Assembly: GCA_003024985.2 (NCBI GenBank)
Contig: PXIH01S0001540.1
Length of the DNA stretch: 11,358 nucleotides
Direction: 5' to 3' (one strand)
Source: Euperipatoides rowelli
Taxonomy: Eukaryota; Onychophora; Udeonychophora; Euonychophora; Peripatopsidae
Part shown: piece after piece, positions 1-7,079 of the stretch
How positions within the stretch are numbered: position 1 is the stretch's first letter
Layout of the letters: each line of letters starts with the position of its first letter
Notes under the pieces: model-generated
Databases searched by the model: none
What the model was told of the DNA's origin: nothing
The model's input: only the letters and a program-made list of their open reading frames with translations
Translations under genes and position numbers: made by a program

Positions 1-2
1 TA

Positions 3-46
3 CTTATTATAGGACTCTTAGCAATTGCTAAGAGTCCTATAATAAG
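3..46. repeat. Perfect 44-bp palindrome (loopless inverted repeat)
   Basis: The 22-base arm 3-24 is exactly the reverse complement of 25-46, centred on CAATTG. Base 2 (A) does not pair with base 47 (C), so the symmetry ends there on the right. It could be two terminal inverted repeats of a small DNA transposon joined head to head after loss of the interior; a TA dinucleotide precedes it, as in Tc1/mariner target sites, but no TA follows directly. Sequence left of the window is not visible, so a larger structure cannot be excluded. Confidence 0.9.
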
Positions 47-92
47 CAAATATAGCCTGTTAACATCTTAAAAAATAATCTTTCGCGCTTGA

Positions 93-620
93 TTATGTGA
101 TCAAACTGCTAATAAACCTTTCTGGAGAATTATGCAGTTTCGCCCATATTTCTTTTGGTTGTGCGAGTCTTAGCATTTCAAGGATTGAATTAAATTCAAA
201 TGTGTTCATTCTTAACCTTCCGTCGGGCATGGCCGATCTGATTGATACACGACTCCTGTTTTATTTGAGCATGTCTGCAAATCAGGCTGGAGCCGCCTCG
301 GTCTCACAGTAGCTTCCATTTTTTCAACCATCTTTAGCATGATATTGTTAGTTGTCCAAAAGTTCTTTCAGTGGGAAGATAATTTAATTTTGTTCAATTT
401 GATACACCGCGCCCATTCGATACAAAAACCATACTGCGCCCGATGGAAGGTTAAAAAGTTTAAAGAGTCCTTTGGCACATTAAACGTTAATTCATCTAAT
501 AGATTCATGAGAATGATCTCTGAGATAGCCGCTTTTCACTTGGGTGCCTCTATTGAAGTTACTCCATCATTAATGTATAAAAAATCTGCCCTATTCCTGA
601 AATTCTAGCATTTAAGCCCA
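93..620 (-). pseudogene. Possible PIF/Harbinger-type transposase fragment, split by a MITE
   Basis: On the minus strand two blocks, about 620-451 and 211-93, read as one protein-like frame if the TTAA-flanked insert 216-450 plus one TTAA copy is ignored. The frame then stays open from a TGA at 538-536 to a TAA at 95-93, roughly 70 codons. Pieces such as LMNLLDEL, FLRMNTFEFNSILEML and NSPERF resemble the N-terminal helical part of Harbinger (ALP1/HARBI1-like) transposases, where a short Leu-rich segment precedes an F-R-M-x(4)-F-x(2)-L-L motif and later an S-P-x-E-R-L motif. This is resemblance recalled by eye, and the catalytic DDE part is absent. It could instead be another decayed gene. The single frame across the empty site supports it having been one coding stretch before the insertion. 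Confidence 0.35.
212..454. mobile_element. 235-bp piggyBac-type MITE with TTAA target duplication
   Basis: TTAA at 212-215 and TTAA at 451-454 flank a 235-bp unit. Its left end CCTTCCGTCGGGC (216-228) and right end GCCCGATGGAAGG (438-450) are inverted repeats matching at 12 of 13 bases. The right 57 bases (394-450) align without gaps to the right end of the larger piggyBac element (4313-4369) with 6 differences. The interior (229-393) does not resemble the larger element and has no coding capacity. It is therefore probably a non-autonomous element moved by that family's transposase. The alternative is that 216 is the left end of one long element reaching 4369 with a spare right end at 394-450; the rejoined minus-strand frame argues for the MITE reading. 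Confidence 0.7.
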
Positions 621-752
621 TTACATGGACAGCAAACATTTTTTTTTTAAAGTTTCTAAAAAAAAGTTTCCGTGTTGAGTGCAGATGGCGCTGTTACTGG
701 CTTCGGAATACAATCATATTCCAATTAGGGTTATATATAATTAAAAAAAAAT
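621..752. other. Non-coding stretch, no gene seen
   Basis: This part is AT-rich with T and A runs. The only GC-richer spot is GCAGATGGCGCTGTTAC at 681-697, which contains the AGATGGCGC core also found in CTCF sites, but one copy of such a short word is not evidence of function. I see no left terminus for the downstream piggyBac element here. The stretch ends at a single N at 753. Confidence 0.6.
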
Positions 753-753
753 N

Positions 754-2003
754 GTGCCTCTTTATAATATAATTTCTTTTTTTTTTTACATTTTTTTTCT
801 CTTTACATTTTTTTTTACATTTCAGATCATATTATACAGTTATAATGACCATGTATAAAAGAATTTATGATCTAGATCATCCAAGAGATGTTGAAGAAAT
901 GCAAAGAATGCTAATGGATTATGATGATGATGAAATACTAGAAAGTTTTGATGATGAAAGTGATACTGATGGTGAAGATNGTGTTGAAATGGAAATTGTT
1001 GAATCGGAAGATGATAATGAGGAATCAGTCTCTGAAGATGGGGAGGATGAAACTGAAGAACATGCAGATTATTTTATTGGAAAAGATAAAGTTACTATGT
1101 GGAAAAAAATCCCTCTATCACAAAGGGTCCAATCTAGAAATCACAATATTATTCTTAAATTACCAGGGGTAATAGGTACAGCAAGAATGGCAAAAACTGT
1201 TTTTGAATGCTGGAATTGCATAATAATCTCAATATTTTTCATATGATTGTTCAGTATGCTAACCAATATATTGAAACAATAAAATTGTTATTTAAATGTG
1301 GAAGAGACCCAAAGCCAATATATATTATTTAGCTGAAAGCTTACATAGGCCTCCTTATTTTAGCTAGCCTCTACAGAAGCAATAGGCAAAATTTAGAAGA
1401 TCTTTGGGAATCTGAAGGAGATGGAATTGAAAAATTTTGGCTTGTCATGAACATAAAATATTTTAAATTTATTACACAGTGTCTTCGTTTTGATGACAAA
1501 ACAATACGTGGTGAAAGGAGACAAATAGACAAACTTTCTGCAATCCTTGAAATTTTTACAATATTTGTGAAGAACAGTCAAAATCTTATATAGTAGGTGA
1601 AAATGTCACAATAGATGAAAAACTGGAAGCATTTCGTAGGAGATGTAATTTCAGGCAATTCATACCAAGCAAACCTAGTTAGTATGGAATTAAGATCTTC
1701 TCACTTGTTGATGCCAAAGTTTTTTATACTTATAATTTAGAGGTATACGTGGGGAGCAACCTGAAGGAATATTTCAAGTGAGCAACAAGCCTTTTGATGT
1801 TGTATTACGACTTTGCTAGCCATTCGACAATTCAGGAAGAAACATTAATGGAGACAACTGGTTTACTAGCATTGAACTAATAGATGAGCTACTTTGAAAG
1901 ATGCTTACTTATGTCGGAACTATTAGAAAAAATAAACGAACAATCCCAGTGGAATTTATCACAAGTATCAGAAGACCTGTCAATAGTAGTCTTTTTGGTT
2001 TCA
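754..2003 (+). pseudogene. piggyBac transposase copy 1, truncated and frameshifted
   Basis: This segment covers the T-rich splice-acceptor region and roughly the first two thirds of a piggyBac-type (DDE_Tnp_1_7, PGBD-like) transposase. Reading starts at ATG 845 (second ATG at 851), runs through a very acidic N-terminal region of Asp/Glu and then the conserved part (HNIILKLPG, FECWNC) up to a frameshift near 1226-1234, where it differs from copy 2 by a net one-base loss. Further one-base losses lie near 1585 and 1750, with stops at 1330-1332, in CCTAGTTAG near 1679, in CTTTGCTAG near 1815, and in CTTTGAAAG near 1895. Two catalytic Asp codons survive: GAT 1614-1616 (TIDEKLEAF) and GAC 1853-1855 (GDNWF). 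The third Asp, the C-terminal Cys-rich domain and both transposon ends are missing. Similarity to copy 2 is roughly nine bases in ten, with different lesions in each, so they decayed independently. It cannot encode an active enzyme. Confidence 0.88.
776..825 (+). promoter_or_regulatory. Splice-acceptor-like pyrimidine tract of piggyBac copy 1
   Basis: A long T-rich run broken by ACAT words ends in TTTCAG at 820-825, twenty bases before the ATG at 845. The same structure precedes copy 2 at 2176-2244. Here no good donor site is visible upstream, because the segment begins at 754 right after an N, so the matching first exon is absent. Confidence 0.4.
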
Positions 2004-2049
2004 NCGTTAGTTTTTAAAAATATTTTAATTACATAATTTACCTGTTTTG

Positions 2050-2244
2050 GTAAGTACTACTATTTCTTTTACACATATAAAACATATTTATATTATTTTG
2101 ATACCAATATATATAATGATTTATGTCACTTTTTCAATACATATCAAATTGATACATCTCTCCTCTTTATATAATTTCTTTTTTTCTTTCTTACATTTTT
2201 CTTTTACATTTTTTCTCTTTACATTTTTTTTTTTTACATTTCAG
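2050..2244 (+). other. Putative 195-bp 5'-UTR intron of piggyBac copy 2
   Basis: A strong donor-like sequence, TTTTG|GTAAGTAC, has its GT at 2050-2051. A T-rich tract with ACAT words leads to an acceptor TTTCAG ending at 2244. The exon after the acceptor (ATCATATCATACAG) is shared with copy 1, where it leads straight into the start codon. Splicing would place a short non-coding exon before the transposase. This is inferred from site quality only. Confidence 0.45.
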
Positions 2245-2263
2245 ATCATATCATACAGTTATA

Positions 2264-4022
2264 TTCACCAAGTATAAAAGAACTTATGATCTAGATCATC
2301 CAAGAGATGTTGAAGAAATGGAAAGAATGCTAATGGATGATGATGATGAAATACTAGAAAGTTTTGATGATGAAAGTGATACTGATGGTGAAGATNGTGT
2401 TGAAATGGAAATTGTTGAACCAGAAGATGATAATGAGGAAGCAGTCTCTGAAGATGGAGAGGATGAAACTGAAGAACATGCATATTATTTTATTGGAAAA
2501 AATAAAGTCACTATGTGGAAAAAAATCCCTCCATCACAAAGGGTCAGTTCTAGAAATCACAATATTATTCTTAAATTACCAGGGATAATAGGTACAACAA
2601 GAATGGCAAAAACTGCTTTTGAATGCTGGAATTGCATAATATCTGACAATATTTTGCATATAATTGTTCAGTATACTAACCAATATATTGAAACAAAATT
2701 GTTATTAAAACATGAAAGAGACCCCCAGCCAATAGATATTATTGAGCTGAAGGCTTACATAGTCCTCCTTATTTTAGCTGGACTCTACAGAAGCAATAGA
2801 CAAAATTTAGAAAATCTTTGGAGATCTGAAGGAGATGGAATTGAAACATTTTGGCTTGTCATGAATATAAAACGTTTTAAATTTATTACACGGTGTCTTC
2901 GTTTTGATAACAAAACAACATGTGGTGAAAGGAGACAAATAAACAAACTTTCTGCAATTTGTGAAATTTTTACAATATTTTTGAAGAACTGTCAAAATTA
3001 TTATATAGTAGGTGAAAATGTCACAATAGAAGAGAAACTGGAAGCATTTTGTGGGAGATGTAGTTTCAGGCAATACATACCAAGCAACCCTAGTAAGCAT
3101 GGAATTAATATCTGTTCACTTGTTGATGCCAAAGTTTTTTATACTTATAATTTAGAGGTATATGTTGGGCAGCAACCTGAAGGAATATTTTGAGTGCGCA
3201 ACAAGCCTTTTGATGTTGTATTATGACTTTGTGAGCCACTCTGCAATTCAGGAAGAAACATTACTGGAGACAACTAGTTTACTAGCATTGAACTAATAGA
3301 TGAGCTACTTGGAAAGAAGCTTACTCATGTCAGAACTATTAGAAAAAATAAACGAGCAATCCCAGTGGAATTTATCACAAGTATCAGAAGANCTGTCAAT
3401 AGTAGTCTTTTTGGTTTCAAGAAGGGATGTACATTGGTTTCTTACATTTCAAAGAAAGGAAAATGTGTTCTTTTAGCATCAAGTTTGCATGAAGATAAGT
3501 CAATAGATCCTGACAGTAATGAAAAGCAGAAACCTAATGTGATAACTTTTTATAATAGTACCAAAGGCGGAGTAGATACGACAGATAAATTGTGTGCCTC
3601 TTACAATGTTGCGAGAAATGTACGTCGTTGGCCAATGGTCATTTTTTTTGCCATGATCAACATAGTGAAATTAATGCTCAAATTATTTATTTCAGCAACA
3701 ACACAGAAGAAAATAATATTAGAAGAAAAATTTTTCTAAGAAATTTATCTCATGAGCTAGTTTTGCCTCAACTAGTTCAAAGAAGTTTGGAAACTTCAGG
3801 CTTGCATTTTGAACTTCAAGATAGACTAAAACAATATAGGCCACATGATAAAATAAATGCACAACAAAATGAAGAAAGTGAACAAGCTGCACAAAAAGAA
3901 AATGATGCACAATATGCACAGATAAAAGGAGACTAACCAAATATAATTGCAAGAAGTGCAATAAGCCTATTTGCTTGATGCATGTTGAAAGTTTTGTACA
4001 CTATGTAGTGGAGAATTTCTAG
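2264..4022 (+). pseudogene. piggyBac transposase copy 2, near full length but inactivated
   Basis: About 586 codons long, the usual size for a piggyBac (PGBD-like) transposase, a nuclear enzyme that moves the element by hairpin cut-and-paste at TTAA. The ATGACCATG of copy 1 is TTCACCAAG here, so the start is lost; the first remaining ATG is 2318. One frame runs from 2264 to about 3665 with stops at 3191-3193, 3224-3226 and 3275-3277 (the last where copy 1 has Trp in GDNW). Two frameshifts follow, near 3665 and 3921, and the reading ends at TAG 4020-4022. Order: acidic N-terminus, HNIILKLPG, LILAGLYRSNRQNLENLW, TIEEKLEAF, GDN, RPVNSSLFGF-like region, STKGGVDTTD, and a Cys-rich end C-x2-C-x4-C-x2-H at 3948-3983. 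The first catalytic Asp is Glu (GAA 3029-3031); the second (GAC 3269-3271) and third (GAT 3575-3577) remain. Inactive. Confidence 0.92.
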
Positions 4023-4194
4023 AAAATTAGCAACAAGAATGATGAAACAACATTAAAATATTCCTTTTTTATTGTTCTGGTTTTAGAATTTGTTTTGTCT
4101 ATATTGCAATTATTTTTATTTGTTTAGAAGCATAAGTGAATTATTTAATTTTTTATAGGAAAACTAATGTGTTAGTTTTATAAAAATAAATTAT

Positions 4195-4249
4195 ATTTGT
4201 GTTATAATTATGACTTTATGTTATCTTTTTATTTTATTTTATGAATAAA
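4195..4249 (+). terminator. Poly(A) signals downstream of piggyBac copy 2
   Basis: Two AATAAA hexamers, at 4195-4200 and 4244-4249, lie 170-230 bases after the transposase stop and before the right terminus. They are well placed for 3' end formation of the transposase mRNA, but in such AT-rich DNA the hexamer is common. Confidence 0.4.
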
Positions 4250-4312
4250 ATTTACTTAATATTTAATATTTTCATATAACTGTAGTATAATTTTAATAAA
4301 ATAGTAAACCGA

Positions 4313-4373
4313 TCAATTTGATACACCGCGCCCGTTCAATACAAAAAAGATACCGCGCCCGACGGAAGGTTAA
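4313..4373 (+). repeat. piggyBac right terminus with subterminal repeats and TTAA
   Basis: The last 57 bases match the MITE end at 394-450 at 51 positions. Inside lie two near-identical words, GATACACCGCGCCCG (4320-4334) and GATACCGCGCCCG (4349-4361), the second running into the terminal inverted repeat. Such paired subterminal motifs are typical binding sites for piggyBac-type transposases, whose C-terminal Cys-rich domain reads them in the T. ni element. Both MITE and full element keep them. Confidence 0.75.
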
Positions 4374-4650
4374 GAGCAGAAATCTTCAAAACTTTAACAA
4401 AAAAAAAAAAACAGTTTTTGACTAAATCTCTCTCTCTCTTTTTGTAAACAATCATCTATAGTTTTATTGAGTTTGAAACATGAAATATGCAGAAAATAGC
4501 TTTCGTGTAATTTATTATAAACTCATATTTATTTGCTATAAATTAAATACAAAATATATCTAGATTGTAAAAAATATATACACTGTTTAACTGGATTATT
4601 AAAAAAAAGAGAAAGTGAGAGAGAGAAGTTATGTACACATTTCTTTCTGA
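4374..4650. other. AT-rich non-coding flank with microsatellite tracts
   Basis: No gene is seen. There is an A run at about 4399-4411, a (TC)n tract at about 4427-4440 and a degenerate (AG)n tract at about 4607-4627 in opposite sense. The two tracts could pair, but such simple repeats arise easily and I do not call an element here. Confidence 0.6.
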
Positions 4651-4880
4651 TAAACGTGACGTCTCAAGCGCAAGTGTAACCACACTCATTTGATTCTACT
4701 TAGTTCACTTGAGATGTGAAAGCGTCGCATCTAAGATGTGGCAATTAAAACGTGGCATTGGATGTTTGGAAGGCATCTGGGCATCTCAAACGTCAAGTAT
4801 AGCCTCTCTCATAGGAACCCATGTATTCTTAATCAGGCGCACTAGACGCGACATCTCAGATGCAAGTGTGATTATATCCC
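4651..4880. repeat. Cluster of degenerate ~24-nt repeats, GC-richer than its surroundings
   Basis: A motif close to G-A-C-R-T-C-T-C-A-R-x-x-G-C-A-A-G-T-G-T occurs at about 4658-4681 (GACGTCTCAAGCGCAAGTGT) and 4849-4872 (GACATCTCAGATGCAAGTGT), with a weaker direct copy at 4781-4804 (GCATCTCAAACGTCAAGTAT). An inverted, diverged version lies at about 4705-4741 around GAGATGTGAAAGCGTCGCAT. Spacing is irregular (about 120 and 70 bases). There is no convincing coding frame. It may be a SINE, satellite or MITE remnant of unknown family. Confidence 0.5.
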
Positions 4881-4920
4881 TAGTAGCCTCAAATAAATGT
4901 TAAAATTTAAATTTAGGCAC

Positions 4921-5353
4921 TATTCTAGCAACTTTAGAACGTCATTTTTCATCACAAGTGATATCTAGGCTAAAATGTTTTAATTTTAGAAAAAAGATTG
5001 AACTAAAAAAAAATGTCTATAAATTGTGAGTTTAACACAATGCTAATGCTAGTAGATCAATTCATTTTTGGTCTACATCATATTGCTAAACAAAATAGTT
5101 TGATTTTAGAAAAAAATATATATTTCTTTTGATACAGTTATTCAAATGGCAAGGGCTGCAGAAGACTCTAATAAAGGATCAGAAACCTAAGAAAAAACAA
5201 GGGTACGAAATACAAAAATAAAAAACCTGCGGCTTTATTTAAAAAAACTAATAATGATAACTGTAAACACTGAGGAGGCAGAAATCAAGAAAAAATGTGT
5301 AAATTAAAAATTGTGATCTGCAACATTGCTAATTTAAAAAAGATATACAATAA
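4921..5353 (+). pseudogene. gypsy gag, C-terminal part (capsid end and zinc-knuckle relic)
   Basis: Three frames together give a recognisable Mag-like Gag tail. Frame 1 piece: ATLERHFSSQVISRLKCFNF (from 4928). After a shift: CEFNTMLMLVDQFIFGLHHI from 5025, with SLILEKN following. After a further shift near 5126: FDTVIQMARAAEDSNK (from 5128), ending in a stop at 5188-5190. The nucleocapsid follows from about 5224, where CKH-stop-GGRNQEKMCKLK (TGT at 5262-5264, TGA at 5271-5273) looks like a CCHC knuckle pair that has lost Cys and His positions. Gag packages element RNA in cytoplasmic particles. The N-terminal half and any start codon are absent, and the DNA just upstream is an unrelated repeat cluster. 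Confidence 0.65.
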
Positions 5354-5491
5354 ACCTAAAACTACACAAAAAAAAAGTACACACAGCTAATGATAAAAAA
5401 ATATATAAATGAATTAACTTTGATGATGATCCTCAGATTGCAATAAATACTAACCTAACAGTAAATCACCACATTATTTGTATATAATTAG

Positions 5492-5550
5492 TATTGTATA
5501 TAATTAGTTCAATGTTAATAAAATTGAACTAATTATAAGCTTATACAATA
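5492..5550. repeat. 59-bp imperfect inverted repeat inside the gypsy remnant
   Basis: ATTGTATATAATTAGTTCAAT (5493-5513) pairs with ATTGAACTAATTATA...TATACAAT (5523-5549), the right arm carrying an extra few bases (AGCT) and the loop being about nine bases. TATATAATTAGT also occurs as a direct copy just upstream (5481-5492). It sits between the gag zinc-knuckle relic and the protease, so it may be a small insertion or a hairpin in the element's RNA. Confidence 0.7.
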
Positions 5551-5757
5551 TAAATATCCCCTTTGAATTAGATACAGGTGCGACTGTATCCATTATGTCA
5601 TACAACCCATTTAACAACTATTGGTCTTGTAGGCAGTAACTACTTTGTAAAGGTTAAAGCTACCTTAAAAGACTATGATGCCTCAGATTTAGAACTGATT
5701 GTCACCAAGTAAGGAACTACTACACTTATGGGACAGACTTGGTTCGAACCTATAGGA
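5547..5757 (+). pseudogene. gypsy aspartic protease relic
   Basis: From 5547 the frame reads NINIPFELDTGATVSIMS, with the retroviral-type active-site triad DTG at 5571-5579. A frameshift follows around 5620. A second block reads YFVKVKATLKDYDASDLELI up to a TAA at 5710-5712, and the same frame resumes with LMGQTWFEPIGL, the C-terminal beta-strand region that in gypsy proteases contains a G-R/x-D/x-W-L motif. The enzyme would act as a homodimer to cut Gag-Pol. The stop and the frameshift make it non-functional. Confidence 0.75.
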
Positions 5758-6980
5758 TTATCAAATGAAGTTTTTAAATGCACATATATAATTGAAAATC
5801 AACAAAGTAAAAAAATACAGGACCTATTAGAACAATTTAATGAACTTTTCAGTCCTGAACTAGGCTACATTCAGGGTTACATGGCCAAAATATATATTAA
5901 AGAAGGGGCTATTCCCACCCTTTATAAGCATTGTCAAATATCCTATGCACTTTTACCAGCAGTGAAGAAGAGCTAATTAAACTATAAAAACAAGGGATCC
6001 TATTCCCGATCAAATTGTAAAATTGGGCAGCACCAGTAATTCCAATAATTAAAAAGAATGGAACAATTTGACTTTGTGGTGACTACAAGGTAGGACAAAA
6101 TCCTCATAAAGCTGGATGGAGGAAAGATTTTTAGTAAATTAGATCTCGCCCAGGCTTATCAACAGCTAAGAGTGGATCTAAAATCTACAGAATTCTTATG
6201 CATTAATACATACAAAGACTACCCTTTGGATAAGTTCTGCACTGGCCATAACCCAAAAATTAATCGATGATTTTAGAAAAAATTTCTCATGTCATTTGCT
6301 ACATTGACAATTTCTTAATCATCCTTGAAGAACACTATGAACATTTTAAAAATGTTTTTTAAACATTATTAAATTCAGGAATAAGGTTAAACCTGGAAAA
6401 ATTTGATTTACTCAAAAACAAAAAGTTGAATACTTAAGGCACATAATTTCAGATGAAGAAATCACATCAGCCGTATAAAAAAGCAACACTGGAAGCTTCT
6501 AATCCCAAAAATACCAGCCAACTTAAATCCTTCCTAGGCTTAATTGGATATTATCAGAAATTCATACAAAATTTATCACATCAAAGTTAGGAAATCTTAA
6601 CAAACTTATTTGTAAAAAACCAGTTGGACATGGAATGAACAGATCTTAAGACCCAGACTAACTAAAAAATGGAGACATAAAGCCGTTAATGTTTGCTTCA
6701 AGAACTCTAACCAACACAGAAAAAAACTATGTACAACTAGATTGACTTTTGCAATCATCCTCATGATTAAAAATTTCGAGCAATTTATTTACGGGTGCAA
6801 ATTCATGCTTCATAAGAACCTACACCCAGACAAAGAAATCACTTCACTTGCAACCTCACAATTATAGAGATAGGCAATGATACTAAGCAGCTATAATAAT
6901 CATATAAAATACGAATGTTGTAAGGAAATATTATAGCAGATGCACTCTCCAGACTATCAATCGAGGAACATAACACCAAA
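5728..6980 (+). pseudogene. gypsy reverse transcriptase / RNase H relic
   Basis: The start of RT is readable from 5728: linker, then LGYIQGYMAKIYIKEGAIPT and QISYALL, followed after a shift by EEELIKL, WAAPVIPIIKKNGTI and LCGDYK with several stops. FSKLDLAQAYQQL (about 6130-6170) carries the first catalytic Asp (GAT 6142-6144). The metal-binding box reads YIDN (6300-6311): its second Asp is Asn. Later come LGLIGYYQKFIQNLS, the RNase H piece MFASRTLTNTEKNYVQLD (about 6690-6745) and ADALSRLSIEEH at about 6940. Two or more frameshifts separate the blocks, and RNase H is strongly shortened. The parent enzyme copied the element's RNA into DNA; this copy cannot. Confidence 0.85.
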
Positions 6981-7079
6981 GAAGAATGTGTAGCAAATAC
7001 AGCAATGATTTTATCACATCAATACATTCCCCTCATCTTGGGAGGACATGGCCTGTGAAACAGAAAAGAGCACAAATTT

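Larger units (their letters stand above)
2005..4373 (+). mobile_element. piggyBac-type element, right end intact, left end missing
   Basis: This block holds a likely 5'-UTR with intron, transposase copy 2, a 3' UTR with AATAAA signals, and a right terminus. The terminus is GCCCGACGGAAGG (4357-4369), an exact reverse complement of the 13-bp left end seen at 216-228, followed by TTAA at 4370-4373, the target site typical of piggyBac transposons. No matching left end is present between 451 and 2264, so the element is truncated or its left part was lost at the N at 2004. The size without copy 1 (about 2.4 kb) fits piggyBac elements, which are usually about 2.5-3 kb. Confidence 0.82.

Noticed and set aside
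97-312. Plus-strand open frame of 71 codons
   Set aside because: It crosses the left boundary of the MITE, has no recognisable motif, and the opposite strand gives a better protein-like reading.
339-608. Plus-strand open frame of 89 codons
   Set aside because: It spans the right end of the MITE and the Harbinger-like remnant in antisense; it is a chance frame.
681-697. CTCF-like core AGATGGCGC
   Set aside because: One short match in 11 kb with no flanking consensus or paired site; chance cannot be excluded.
1393-1581. Minus-strand open frames opposite both transposase copies (also 2807-3100)
   Set aside because: They are antisense shadows of the same conserved transposase region, and appear in both copies only because the copies are homologous.
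2047-2277. Plus-strand open frame rich in Phe, Ile and Ser
   Set aside because: It is translation of the T-rich intron and acceptor tract, with no domain resemblance.
4427-4627. Opposed (TC)n and (AG)n tracts as a foldback element
   Set aside because: Only simple repeats match between the arms; no unique sequence supports a transposon.
4709-4903. Plus-strand open frame of 64 codons in the repeat cluster
   Set aside because: No homology is recognisable, and the frame coincides with the degenerate repeats.
5741-5750. GGTTCGAACC, resembling a tRNA/SINE B box
   Set aside because: It lies inside the protease-to-RT coding relic (WFEP codons) and no A box or tRNA fold is present.
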